A stretch of DNA of 64,000 nt from Arthrobacter sp. SPG23 (GCF_000876655.1 NZ_JYCN01000028.1:1-64000); one strand, 5' to 3'; shown: positions 51,591-60,190, numbered from the stretch's first letter. The notes: generated by a model from the sequence alone, not told the origin. Translations and numbers: made by a program.

Positions 51591-52682
51591 TTAGCGCCCG
51601 GCCGGGACGGGGCCGGTGGAATCCCTGACCACCAGCCGGCAGGGAACCATCGTGTCCGCGCCGGTGACGGCGGGGGCGCCGGCGGCAGCAGTGCCGTCGT
51701 CGTCGTGCTTTCCGTTCGGGGCAGCCTCCACCTCGGTGAGCAGCGCCGTCATGGCAGCCGCGCCCATCTCCCGAAGCGGGAGGGCCATGGTGCTGAGCGC
51801 CGGCACCATGGTCTTCGCGACGCGGAATTCGTCGTCGTAGCCCATGACCGATACATCCTGCGGAACGTTCAGCCCCAGCCGGTAGCAGGCCAGCACGACG
51901 CCGATGGCCAGGCGGTCGTTGGCGCACAGGATCGCGGTTGGACGGGCGGCCGGTTCCACGCCGTCGAGGAGCTTCATGGCGCCGTGGAATCCGGCGTCGA
52001 TGTCCCAGCCCACCTGAATGACGCGGTCCTCATTGACAGGCATGCCCGCGCCGCTGAAGGCTTCGCGGTAGCCCTCTATCCGGCGGGGCGCAGCGGGGGT
52101 CAGGGAGTCGCCGGCGAGAAAGGCGATGTCCCGGTGGCCCAGGGACATCACGTGCTCGGCGGCTTCCCGGCCACCGCGTACCTCGTCCGGGATAACGGCC
52201 GGAAGCCCTGCGTCGGGGCGGTCGTCGAAGCAGTTGGCCAGGATCGACGGGACCCGGGCCATGTTCGGCGGCACGTTCAGGGGACGCAGACCCACCGTCA
52301 CGTACATGAGCCCGTCCACCTGCCGGTCCAGCAGGGTTTCCACGGCACCTTCGTCCCGGGACTCGTCGTGCTCCGTATCCATCACCACGGTGACGAAGCC
52401 GTGCGACCGTGCCACGGCATCCGCGCCGGCGATGATGTTGCCGTCGAACGGGCTGGTGACCACCTCGTCCGACACTATCCCGATGATCCGCGACTGCTGG
52501 TTGCGCAGGCTCAGGGCAATCTTGTTCGGCGAGTAGTTGAGCGCGGCGGCTGCTTCCCGGATGCGCTGCTGGCTTTCGAGCGCCACGTTGCCGTTGCCCC
52601 GCCCGTTGAGCACCAGCGACACAGCGCTGCGCGAGACGCCCGCCAGCTTGGCGACGTCCAGTGCGGTGGCCTTGCGGTTCAT
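51591..52682 (-). CDS. LacI-family repressor of the GH32 operon
   Basis: 363 aa. HTH ALDVAKLAGVSRSAVSLVLN with hinge NYSPNKIALSLRNQ and the sensor domain (IIGIVSDEVVTSPFDGNIIA, SVMGYDDEFRVAKTMVPALS). GGAGGATCAGCCC before the ATG. It is convergent with the operon it probably controls. Its own upstream site CCTAACTCGTGTGAG matches the CCTAACACGTGTTAGG palindrome at 46766, which links regulator and target. Confidence 0.93.
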   Translation of the reverse strand: MNRKATALDVAKLAGVSRSAVSLVLNGRGNGNVALESQQRIREAAAALNYSPNKIALSLRNQQSRIIGIVSDEVVTSPFDGNIIAGADAVARSHGFVTVVMDTEHDESRDEGAVETLLDRQVDGLMYVTVGLRPLNVPPNMARVPSILANCFDDRPDAGLPAVIPDEVRGGREAAEHVMSLGHRDIAFLAGDSLTPAAPRRIEGYREAFSGAGMPVNEDRVIQVGWDIDAGFHGAMKLLDGVEPAARPTAILCANDRLAIGVVLACYRLGLNVPQDVSVMGYDDEFRVAKTMVPALSTMALPLREMGAAAMTALLTEVEAAPNGKHDDDGTAAAGAPAVTGADTMVPCRLVVRDSTGPVPAGR

Positions 52683-52725
52683 GGGCTGATCCTCCGGTGG
52701 GTAATCACTGCTTTGCTGCAGTTTA

Positions 52726-52740
52726 CCTAACTCGTGTGAG
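52726..52740 (-). promoter_or_regulatory. Operator before the GH32-operon LacI gene
   Basis: CCTAACTCGTGTGAG differs from the palindrome at 46766 at two positions. It lies 44-58 bp upstream of the LacI start. Confidence 0.6.
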
Positions 52741-52755
52741 CCCCGCTCATCTTGG

Positions 52756-52856
52756 GACGCTCTCTCACTTGTGGCGGGTTTTTTGGCGACTGCGGCCTCT
52801 CAGCTGTTGGTGGTTTTTGGCCGTCGTTACTTCGCCGAAGAAAGTGAGGGAGCGTT
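52756..52856. repeat. REP-like element, copy E
   Basis: Starts with GACGCTCTCTCAC (52756-52768) and ends with AAAGTGAGGGAGCGTT (52841-52856) in inverted orientation, with two GTTTTTTGGC/GTTTTTGGCC stretches between. It ends 22 bp before the menD start, so it may form the menD leader. Confidence 0.7.
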
Positions 52857-52878
52857 GGGTTGGTGGGAGACTGGATTG

Positions 52879-54675
52879 GTGACTTCTGAGAACCCGCTGG
52901 ACCCGATTAACGCCTACGCCGCCGCCGACGATGCCCCGCTTTCCGAAGGCGACCCCACGGGTTCCCCGGCCCGCTCAGGATCCGGCACCCTGACGGCGAT
53001 CGAAGCCGCCCGGATCGCCGTCAAAACCCTGCTCCACGGCGGAGTCCGGTACGTCGTGGTCTCGCCCGGTTCCCGGTCCGCGCCCATGGCCTACGCGCTC
53101 GCCGAGGCCGACGCCTCCGGCCGGGTGGAACTCCTGGTCCGGATCGACGAGCGGTCGGCCGGGTTCACGGCCCTTGGCCTGGCCCTGTCCACGGGAGCGC
53201 CGGCTGCCGTGCTCACCACGTCCGGCACCGCCGTCGGGAACCTGATGCCCGCGGTGATGGAGGCGAACCACGCCGCTGTTCCGCTGGTGGTCCTGTCCGC
53301 CGACCGGCCCGACGAGCTGCGCGGGACCGGCGCCAACCAGACCACGGACCAACTGGACCTTTTCGGCGAGCACGTCCGTTTCGCCGTCGACGTCCCCGCC
53401 GGCACAGACCCGCAGCGTGCCGTGGAGACGGCGCTCAGCGCGGCCACGGGAGTCTTCGAGGACACCCCGCCCGGGCCTGTCCAGCTGAACCTGGCCTTCC
53501 GTGATCCGCTGGTCCCCGCCGCCGGCGACCACCTGCCGGAGGCTGCCGGTCCCGGAATCTGGCAGATCGGCCGCGGCCCGGAGCCGCTCACCCTCTCGCC
53601 GGCAGCGGCCACGCTTGACGAGCGGCGCACCGTGGTGCTGGCAGGGCACGACGCCGGGCCGGTCGCCGAAGCGTTCGCCCGCGCCCATGGCCTGCCGCTG
53701 CTGGCCGAACCGTCCTCCAACTCGCGCTTCGGTCCCAATGCCGTGGGGCCTTACCGGTTGCTGCTGGAGCATTTCGGCCCCGATTCCGCCCAGCCCATCG
53801 AACGCGTGGTGCTGTTCGGCCGGCCAACTCTCTCCCGTCCGGTTTCCGCGCTGCTGGCCCGCGCCGACGTCCCCTCGGCCCTCTACCAGCCGGTTCCCGT
53901 GGCCTGGTACGAGCCGGGCCGCCGGACCGAGCTCCCGCTGGACAACCTCAGCGACCTCGCCGACTTCTCGGGCCGCGGCTCGTCGGCATGGCTGGATGCC
54001 TGGCTGCTGGCCGGTGCGGCCGCCCAGCGTGCGCTCGACCAGGTGCTGTCCGAGCAACCTGCCGCGACGGGACCCACCGTGGGCGCACTGGTGTGGAATC
54101 ACGCGCGGGGACAGCTCGTGCTGGGGTCCTCCAACGGCATCCGCGACGTGGACCTCGCCGGCCAGCCCGCGCCCGAGCCGCACGCCACCGTCTTCGCCAA
54201 CCGTGGCCTCGCCGGGATCGACGGCACCATCTCCACCGCCACGGGCATCGCGCGGGGCGGCCGGCAGGAAACCACGCTGCTCGTCGGCGACGTCACCTTC
54301 CTGCACGACGCCGGCGGGCTCCTCCCGGGCTTCGCCGAGAACGACCCCCTGCTGCGCATCGTGGTCCTGAACGACTCCGGCGGCGCCATCTTCAACCTGC
54401 TGGAACACGGCGCCGTGCAGGAGTCCGGAACGTACGGGAACGCCGTCGAACGCCTCTTCGGAACCCCGCACACAGTTGACATCGCGGCGCTCGCCGCAGC
54501 GTACGGCGTCGAGCATTGCTCAGTGCGTACCACGGCGGAACTCGCCGAGGCGCTCGCCGCACCGCCGCAGGGCCGCAGCATCATTGAGGTCCGCACCGAC
54601 CGGAGTGGCCTCCGGGAGCTGCACGGCCGGATCAAGGCCGCAGTAGCGGAGGCGGTGCGCGGCGTGCTGGCGTAA
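52879..54675 (+). CDS. menD: SEPHCHC synthase (2-succinyl-5-enolpyruvyl-6-hydroxy-3-cyclohexene-1-carboxylate synthase)
   Basis: 598 aa from the GTG at 52879 (GGAGA 8 nt ahead). ThDP-dependent enzyme: N-terminal VVSPGSRSAPMAYALAEADA, ARDERSAGF-type RIDERSAGFTALGLALSTGA, TSGTAVGNLMPAVMEANHAA and LSADRPDELRGTGANQTTDQ; C-terminal ThDP/Mg site LVGDVTFLHDAGGLL plus LNDSGGAIFNLLEHG. It condenses isochorismate with 2-oxoglutarate, the step between MenF and MenC. An N-terminal extension of about 30 residues (ENPLDPINAYAAADDAPLSE) is slightly longer than usual. Confidence 0.96.
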   Translation: MTSENPLDPINAYAAADDAPLSEGDPTGSPARSGSGTLTAIEAARIAVKTLLHGGVRYVVVSPGSRSAPMAYALAEADASGRVELLVRIDERSAGFTALGLALSTGAPAAVLTTSGTAVGNLMPAVMEANHAAVPLVVLSADRPDELRGTGANQTTDQLDLFGEHVRFAVDVPAGTDPQRAVETALSAATGVFEDTPPGPVQLNLAFRDPLVPAAGDHLPEAAGPGIWQIGRGPEPLTLSPAAATLDERRTVVLAGHDAGPVAEAFARAHGLPLLAEPSSNSRFGPNAVGPYRLLLEHFGPDSAQPIERVVLFGRPTLSRPVSALLARADVPSALYQPVPVAWYEPGRRTELPLDNLSDLADFSGRGSSAWLDAWLLAGAAAQRALDQVLSEQPAATGPTVGALVWNHARGQLVLGSSNGIRDVDLAGQPAPEPHATVFANRGLAGIDGTISTATGIARGGRQETTLLVGDVTFLHDAGGLLPGFAENDPLLRIVVLNDSGGAIFNLLEHGAVQESGTYGNAVERLFGTPHTVDIAALAAAYGVEHCSVRTTAELAEALAAPPQGRSIIEVRTDRSGLRELHGRIKAAVAEAVRGVLA

Positions 54676-54687
54676 CCCCAGGACGCC

Positions 54688-54733
54688 GTTTCGGTCCGAG
54701 GACACGGATTAACCCGCATCCTCGGGCCGAAAC
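54688..54733. terminator. Palindrome after menD, family 2
   Basis: GTTTCGGTCCGAGGA (54688-54702) and 54719-54733 pair over 15 bp with one G-T. The arm extends into GGACAC. The closely related palindrome at 55790 lies at the other end of the following gene. Confidence 0.7.
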
Positions 54734-54755
54734 TGTGTCCCGCGGCGGGGTGGGG

Positions 54756-54767
54756 TTGTCCACATAG
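54756..54767 (+). promoter_or_regulatory. TTGTCCACATAG element (DnaA-box consensus), copy 1
   Basis: TTGTCCACA equals the actinobacterial DnaA-box consensus. It begins exactly 60 nt before the ATG at 54816. The same 12-mer begins 60 nt before the related gene at 63815. Confidence 0.6.
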
Positions 54768-54815
54768 CTGGCCCGGCATCTTTCGGCACGCTTCGCGCCC
54801 TGCGATGGTTTCGGT

Positions 54816-55817
54816 ATGCGCGCGCTTCCCCGCCTGATCCTGACCCGCCATCTTGCCGAGACCGGCGCGAGCACCCGCTCACTGCCCGCAGCAGTGAAAT
54901 CCGGCGCGCTGGTGCGTATTAGGCAGGGTGTCTATGTGGAGGCGTCAGCCTGGGCCGGGCTCGCCGCCTGGCAACAGTACAGGCTCCGGATCGAGGCGGT
55001 TGCGGACACCTCCATCGTCCCGCCGGTCTTCTCGCATCATTCCGGGGCATCGGTGTGGGGGATTCCCACCATCCAGCGGGGCCAGCCGGTGCACGCTCTC
55101 ACTACGTTCAGGGGAGGCGGCAGATCCCGCAACGGCGTGCGGAGGCATTTGGTTGAGCCTGAAAACCTCGACGCCGACACGGTGGACGGTCTGCTCGTCA
55201 CCTCACGCGTGGTAACGGTGCTGGACCTCGCGGCAACCGTGCCGTTTGCCGAGGCACTAGTTCCGCTGGACCACGTGTTAAAGCCCGATCCGGCTCGCGG
55301 ACTCCCGGCGCTCACCAAGGCAGGTCTCCTCGCTGCTTTGCCAGGGTTGTACCCGGCGGCCGTAGAACGGAGGGTGCGGGCGGCCGTAGAGTTTGCCGAC
55401 CCGCAGTCCGGGTCGGCCGGGGAGTCCTACAGCCGGGGGTTGATCCACGTGGCGGGGTTCGAGTCACCAACCCTGCAGTACGAGGTCCGGAGCTCCACCG
55501 GTTTCGTGGCCTTCACCGACTTTTATTGGAAGGGCAGCCGGACCGTCGGGGAATTCGACGGCGTTGAGAAGTATCTCAAGCCGGAATACCTCAAAGGCAG
55601 GACGCCCGGGCAGGTCGTGGTGGACGAAAAACTCCGGGAGGACCGGATCCGGGCCACCGGACGCAATGTGGTCCGGTGGGACTGGGCGGATCTCTGGAAG
55701 CCGGGCGAGGTGGAAGGCAAGCTGGCGACGGCCGGGGTGGCACGCCGTCGTCGTTCCTCCGCAGGAAACGCAAACAGCGCCAGGACGCAGAATCGGTCCG
55801 GGGACACCCGAATATGA
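54816..55817 (+). CDS. AbiEi/DUF559-like protein (possible antitoxin or endonuclease-fold protein)
   Basis: 333 aa. The N-terminus resembles the AbiEi antitoxin winged helix: SLPAAVKSGALVRIRQGVYV (about residues 22-41). The middle has FSHHSGASVWGIP and LLVTSRVVTVLDLAATVPFA. The C-terminal third has the PD-(D/E)xK-like arrangement of DUF559 proteins: SAGESYSRGLI, then FYWKGSRTVGEFDGVEKY, and GRNVVRWDWADLW. Related actinobacterial genes are often annotated as type IV toxin-antitoxin AbiEi-family or endonuclease-domain proteins; no toxin partner is adjacent here. The ATG at 54816 is supported by a conserved element at -60. Palindromes flank it on both sides. Confidence 0.8.
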   Translation: MRALPRLILTRHLAETGASTRSLPAAVKSGALVRIRQGVYVEASAWAGLAAWQQYRLRIEAVADTSIVPPVFSHHSGASVWGIPTIQRGQPVHALTTFRGGGRSRNGVRRHLVEPENLDADTVDGLLVTSRVVTVLDLAATVPFAEALVPLDHVLKPDPARGLPALTKAGLLAALPGLYPAAVERRVRAAVEFADPQSGSAGESYSRGLIHVAGFESPTLQYEVRSSTGFVAFTDFYWKGSRTVGEFDGVEKYLKPEYLKGRTPGQVVVDEKLREDRIRATGRNVVRWDWADLWKPGEVEGKLATAGVARRRRSSAGNANSARTQNRSGDTRI

Positions 55818-55835
55818 GTGTCCCCGGACCGATTC
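55790..55835. terminator. Palindrome overlapping the AbiEi-like gene end, family 2
   Basis: Perfect 18-bp arms GAATCGGTCCGGGGACAC (55790-55807) and complement (55818-55835), 10-nt loop. It encodes the last nine codons and stop of the gene, and also lies 20 bp past the stop of the convergent ATPase gene. Confidence 0.75.
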
Positions 55836-55855
55836 AGTGTCCTCAGCCCCGGCAG

Positions 55856-56668
55856 CTACTTCGAGATGTCGATGTGCGTCGGATCCAGGACGCGCTTCAG
55901 GAACTCCTTGGTGCGGGACTGGGTGGGTGCGCTGATGACCTGCTCGGCCACGCCTTCCTCCACCACAACGCCGCCATCCATGAAGACCACGCGGTCGGCC
56001 ACCTCGCGGGCGAAGCCCATCTCGTGGGTCACCACCAGCATGGTCATGCCCTCCTTGGCCAGGTTCCGCATGACGGACAGGACGTCGCCCACCGTCTCCG
56101 GGTCCAGGGCCGACGTGGGCTCGTCGAACAGCATGAGCTCGGGGTCCATGCTCAGCGCACGGGCAATCGCAACGCGCTGCTGCTGGCCGCCGGAAAGCTG
56201 GTCCGGGAAGCGGTCCGCCAGATGGCCCAGGCCCACGCGGTCCAGGTTGGCCTGTGCCACCTTGTCCGCCTCGGCCTGGCCGCGCTTGAGCACCTTGGTC
56301 TGGGCGATGGTGCAGTTCTGCCGGGCGTTCAGGTGCGGGAACAGGTTGAACTGCTGGAACACCATGCCCACTTTGCGGCGCATCTTGTCGATGTCCACGT
56401 CGGGGTCGGTTGCCTCGAAGCCGCCCACGTGGATGGTGCCCTCGTTGGGCTGCTCGAGCAGGTTCACGCAGCGCAGCAGGGTGGACTTGCCGGAGCCGGA
56501 CGGGCCGATCAGGCAGACAACCTCGCCGGGGGCTACGTCCAGGCTGATGCCTTTGAGGACCTCATTGGAGCCGTAGGACTTGCGGAGGTCCTTCAGGGAA
56601 ACTCCGGCGGCATGCACGGCGGAACCGCGGGTTCCGGCGGTGCCGGAGGAATGTACGACGTCGTTCAT
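55856..56668 (-). CDS. Polar amino-acid ABC transporter ATPase (GlnQ/HisP type)
   Basis: 270 aa. Walker A IGPSGSGKSTLLRCVN, Q-loop VFQQFNLFPHLNA, signature LSGGQQQRVAIARALSMDPE, Walker B LMLFDEPTSALDPE and switch His VVTHEMGFAREV. An N-terminal extension of about 22 residues (VVHSSGTAGTRGSAVHAAG) precedes the domain. Powers amino-acid uptake with the two upstream genes; last gene of the minus-strand operon, 12 bp after the permease. Confidence 0.96.
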   Translation of the reverse strand: MNDVVHSSGTAGTRGSAVHAAGVSLKDLRKSYGSNEVLKGISLDVAPGEVVCLIGPSGSGKSTLLRCVNLLEQPNEGTIHVGGFEATDPDVDIDKMRRKVGMVFQQFNLFPHLNARQNCTIAQTKVLKRGQAEADKVAQANLDRVGLGHLADRFPDQLSGGQQQRVAIARALSMDPELMLFDEPTSALDPETVGDVLSVMRNLAKEGMTMLVVTHEMGFAREVADRVVFMDGGVVVEEGVAEQVISAPTQSRTKEFLKRVLDPTHIDISK

Positions 56669-56680
56669 GACTGTTCCTGC

Positions 56681-57472
56681 CTATCGCTTCGTCCGCGCGG
56701 AGCGGCTTTCGAACTTCCGGGCCAAAAGGCTCAGCGGGATGGTGATCACCAGGTAGAACGCACCGGCCACGAGGAGCGGGGTGAGCCCTGCGCCCAGGCT
56801 GGAGATGCCGTCGCGGCCGAACTTGGTGAGCTCGTACTGCGAGGCGGTCAGGCCCAGCACGTAGATCAGCGAGGAGTCCTTGGTCAGGAGGATGACTTCG
56901 TTGGTCAGCGGCGGCAGCACGATCCGGAACGCCTGCGGGATCACGATGGACACCATGGCCCGCCACTGGGGCATGCCCAGCGAGCGGGCGGCCTCCAGCT
57001 GTCCCTTGGGCACAGCCTGCAGGCCGGCGCGGAGCGTTTCCGCGATGTAGGCCGCGGCCACCATGCCCAGCGAAATCATCACCACGATGGTCACGTTCCA
57101 CTGCACACCGAACGCGAGCGGAACACCGTAACCGAAGGCGATGAACACCAGCAGGGCGGGAATGCCGCGGAAGAACTCGATGTAGCCGGTGGCGATCCAG
57201 CGGTAGAGCGGGAAGCTGGAAAGCTTCATGAGAGCCAGCAGCAGTCCGCCGGACAGGCCCACGATGAAGCCCAGGGCCGTGTAGATGAGGGTGTTCTTGA
57301 GGCCGGAGAAGAAGATGTCCGGGAACATCGGGCCGATCTTGGCGAAGTTGAAGACGCTGGTGCCGATGGTCTTCCAGTCGGTGGCCAGAACCAGCGCGGC
57401 CACAGCCACAACGAAGATTCCGGCCTGGACGTACAGGCTGACTTTGGCTCGTTGACGTGCGGTCATTGCCAT
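56681..57472 (-). CDS. Polar amino-acid ABC transporter permease
   Basis: 263 aa, HisMQ family, five to six membrane helices. YIEFFRGIPALLVFIAFGYG and the EAA loop AVPKGQLEAARSLGMPQWRA, then IPQAFRIVLPPLTNE, are the family signatures; SSLIYVLGLTAS follows. Middle gene of the operon. A single permease implies a homodimer. Confidence 0.95.
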   Translation of the reverse strand: MAMTARQRAKVSLYVQAGIFVVAVAALVLATDWKTIGTSVFNFAKIGPMFPDIFFSGLKNTLIYTALGFIVGLSGGLLLALMKLSSFPLYRWIATGYIEFFRGIPALLVFIAFGYGVPLAFGVQWNVTIVVMISLGMVAAAYIAETLRAGLQAVPKGQLEAARSLGMPQWRAMVSIVIPQAFRIVLPPLTNEVILLTKDSSLIYVLGLTASQYELTKFGRDGISSLGAGLTPLLVAGAFYLVITIPLSLLARKFESRSARTKR

Positions 57473-57568
57473 GGTGTTCTCACATTCGTTTGCGCAGTTG
57501 AGGCCCCGTACAGGCTGATGGACAGATGCTGAACGGGGCCCCGGCTGCGTAGGTCTCTGGAGCGTGGG

Positions 57569-58372
57569 CTACTTGGCGGCTTCGCCGAACCAGGTGGTCT
57601 CGTACTTCTTCAGGGAGCCGTCGTCGGTCAGGCGCTTGAGCGTGGAGTTGACCTGGTCAGCCATGGCGGTGTTGCCCTTCTTGATGGCGATGCCCAGCTT
57701 CTCGCCGGTGGCGTAGTTTTCCACGCGCTTGTACTTGGCGTCGTCCTTGATGGCATAGGCCAGGACGGACTGGTTGCCGAGGGCGGCGTCGACGGTGCCG
57801 GCCTGGAGAGCCTGGACCAGGAGTCCGGAATCTTCGAACTGCTGGGCGTCGATGCCCTTCTCCTGCGCGTACTTGGCACCGGTGGTGGCCTGCTGCACGC
57901 CCACCTTCTTGCCCTTGGCGCTGTCGATGTCCTTGATGCCGGACGCTTCGCTGGCCACGAGGGTGAGGTCATCGTCCATGTACGGGTTGGAGAAGTCCAT
58001 GACAGCCTTGCGGGTGTCCGTGATGGAGACCGAGGAGATGGAAACGTCGCAGCCGGTGAGCGCAGTGCCGGTCTCGATGGCCTCGAAGGAGCTGTCCACA
58101 ACGCTGAGTTCAGCCTTCAGGTCCTTGGCGACCTCGGCGGCGATGTCCATGTCGAAGCCGACAATCTTGCCGTCCTTCTGGAACTCGAACGGCTCGTAGG
58201 GGACGTCGGAGCAAACGGTCAGCTTGCCGGCGTTGATGAGTTGGACGCCGCCTGCGGAGGACGCGGCGGGGGTGGAGCTGCCGCCGCAGGCCGTGAGGGA
58301 GAGGGCGCCGACGGCGAGGATTGCGGCTGCCTTGGCGGCCAGCTTTGCCGTGGCGGAGGACATGGGCTGCAT
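57569..58372 (-). CDS. Amino-acid-binding lipoprotein of ABC transporter
   Basis: 267 aa. Lipobox SLTACGG near residue 29. SBP family 3 fold: GKLTVCSDVPYEPFEFQKDG, FDMDIAAEVAKDLKAELSVV, DVSISSVSITDTRKAVMDFS and KKVGVQQATTGAKYAQEKG. Ligand probably a polar amino acid. AAGG precedes the ATG. First gene of the operon; the 223-bp region upstream (58373-58595) holds its promoter and the end of menF. Confidence 0.95.
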   Translation of the reverse strand: MQPMSSATAKLAAKAAAILAVGALSLTACGGSSTPAASSAGGVQLINAGKLTVCSDVPYEPFEFQKDGKIVGFDMDIAAEVAKDLKAELSVVDSSFEAIETGTALTGCDVSISSVSITDTRKAVMDFSNPYMDDDLTLVASEASGIKDIDSAKGKKVGVQQATTGAKYAQEKGIDAQQFEDSGLLVQALQAGTVDAALGNQSVLAYAIKDDAKYKRVENYATGEKLGIAIKKGNTAMADQVNSTLKRLTDDGSLKKYETTWFGEAAK

Positions 58373-58595
58373 AGTTTCTTACCTTTTGTTGCAGGGGTAT
58401 GCGTGACTAAAACGGCTTATAGTGTATCGCCGAACCTGAGATGTGCATCACAGAAAACTTAGTTTCACTATTGGATAACTAATATCGAGGCTAGCGCAAG
58501 ACCCCGCGCCGCGGCATTGTCTGAAATCCCGGACTCTCGGCCCGCCGGGCGACCGCCGGCCTGCGAGCCAGTCAGTTAGGTTGGCGGCGGCGAAG

Positions 58596-59996
58596 TCAGC
58601 TTTTGATGCCCAGCGATTCGAGCATCGGCCGGAACTTCGCCCACGTCTCGGCGAGCTCAGCTTCAGGGTGGGATCCCTCCACGATGCCGCAGCCGGCGTA
58701 GAGCCGCACCGTGTCCGGCGCCTCGACCACAGCGCCGCGCAGCGCGATGCCCCATTCGCCGTTCCCCGCCGCATCCAGCCAGCCCACCGGTCCGGCGTAC
58801 GGTCCACGGTCCATGTGTTCCAGCTTGCGGATCAGGGCGCCCGCCACGGTGGTGGGGGTTCCGCAGACCGCGGCCGTGGGGTGGAGTGCGTTGATCAGCG
58901 CGAGGCACGTGGGCACATGGCCCTCCACCTCGGTCAGTTCGGCCTTCACGTCCGAGGCCAGGTGCCACACGTTCGGCAGCTCCAGGATGAACGGTTCGCT
59001 GTGCGCGTTCATGGCTTCGGAGAACGGCGCCAGCTGCGTGGTGAGCGACTGGATGGCGATCTCGTGCTCATGCCGCTGCTTCTCGGACCCCGCCAGCACA
59101 CGCTCGGCAAATTCCAGCGGCGAGCCGTCCATTCCCTCGGCATCCCGCCGGTCCAGCGTTCCGGCCAGGACCCGCGCCTGCGCCGTGCGTCCCTCCACCT
59201 GGATCAGCATTTCCGGTGTTGAGCCCACCAGGCCGTCCACGCCGTAGGTCCAGCATTCGCGGTACCGGACGGCCAGCTGGCGCAGGATTTCCGCCGCGTT
59301 CACGCCCTCAGGAATCGTGGCCACGATGTCCCTGGCCAGCACCAGCTTCTCCAGCTTGCCGGTCCGGATTTCCTCGACGCCGGCAGCCACCGCCGCCATC
59401 CAGTCATGCTCGCTGAGTGATCCGGTTTCGAGTTTAGGTACGACGTCGGCAGCCGGGTCAGTGGGCCCCTCGCCGCCGGGACGGTCGCCACTGGGCAGCC
59501 CGACGGCGGTGTCCGCCGACCCGGTCGCCGGCAGTTCCGTCGCAAGCAAGTCACCGTCCAGCGGGTCGGCCTCAAGCCAGCGGTCCAGGGCGGCGAGGGC
59601 GCCCGCCTCGGTGAGTTCGCCGTCGTCGAACGTTAACTGGGTGAGCCAGGCGCGGCCGTCCCTGACCCCCACAACGATTTCGGGAACGATCAGCCGTGAA
59701 CGGTGCGTGGACACCTTGGAGAAGGCGAAGGAGCCGAAGGCCACCGGCCCGGTGCCGGGGCATTCGACGGAGTCGGTGACGTCCGCCTCGAGGACCAGGT
59801 GCCGCCACCAGATGTCGGCCTCGAGGAAACGCTCGGGCCCGGTGGCCGTGAAGCGGGCGATCTCGCCGAAGCCCACCAGGCCGGCTTCGCGGCGGGTCCA
59901 GCAGAGGACATCGTCCCGGACCAGAAATGACGGCAGCCCCCCGGAGAATGATCTTCCATCCAGAGGGACTGTCAAGGTGCGGAACGTACTCGTCAT
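58596..59996 (-). CDS. menF: Isochorismate synthase
   Basis: 466 aa from the ATG at 59996. The chorismate-binding core lies in the C-terminal half: GKLEKLVLARDIVATIPEG, YRECWTYGVDGLVGSTPEML, VEGRTAQARVLAGTLDRRDA, FVNELPNVWHLAS-like FILELPNVWHLASDVKAELT, LHPTAAVCGTPTTVA and YAGPVGWLDAAGNGEWGIAL. The first 160 residues are the variable N-domain. It converts chorismate to isochorismate, feeding MenD. Divergent from menG; no clear ribosome-binding site. Could be an EntC-type paralog, but the men context favours MenF. Confidence 0.92.
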   Translation of the reverse strand: MTSTFRTLTVPLDGRSFSGGLPSFLVRDDVLCWTRREAGLVGFGEIARFTATGPERFLEADIWWRHLVLEADVTDSVECPGTGPVAFGSFAFSKVSTHRSRLIVPEIVVGVRDGRAWLTQLTFDDGELTEAGALAALDRWLEADPLDGDLLATELPATGSADTAVGLPSGDRPGGEGPTDPAADVVPKLETGSLSEHDWMAAVAAGVEEIRTGKLEKLVLARDIVATIPEGVNAAEILRQLAVRYRECWTYGVDGLVGSTPEMLIQVEGRTAQARVLAGTLDRRDAEGMDGSPLEFAERVLAGSEKQRHEHEIAIQSLTTQLAPFSEAMNAHSEPFILELPNVWHLASDVKAELTEVEGHVPTCLALINALHPTAAVCGTPTTVAGALIRKLEHMDRGPYAGPVGWLDAAGNGEWGIALRGAVVEAPDTVRLYAGCGIVEGSHPEAELAETWAKFRPMLESLGIKS

Positions 59997-60022
59997 GATG
60001 AGATAACAGTACTCCCGAGTGC

Positions 60023-60112
60023 GGCCGGCGCCTCGTTTGGCGGGCGCCGGCGCCTCGTTGGGGCGGTGCCGGGCACCCTGTTGGAGCCGGGCCGGCACCA
60101 TGTTGGGGCGAA
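60023..60112. repeat. Degenerate GC-rich tandem repeat, about four units
   Basis: Units of 21-23 bp with core GCCGGCGCCTCGTTGGGGCG, degenerating to GCCGGCACCATGTTGGGGCG. They lie in the 194-bp intergenic DNA between the divergent menF and menG genes. Confidence 0.6.
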
Positions 60113-60190
60113 CGCGACCGGGCAGCTTTCAGCCCACAGCCCAAAGAATCGCCGTGGTTCGTGGGTCAGCCCAACATTTGAGACAATGTC

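Noticed and set aside
54816..55817. Complete type IV toxin-antitoxin module
   Set aside because: Only an AbiEi-like gene is present; no AbiEii-type nucleotidyltransferase toxin lies next to it.
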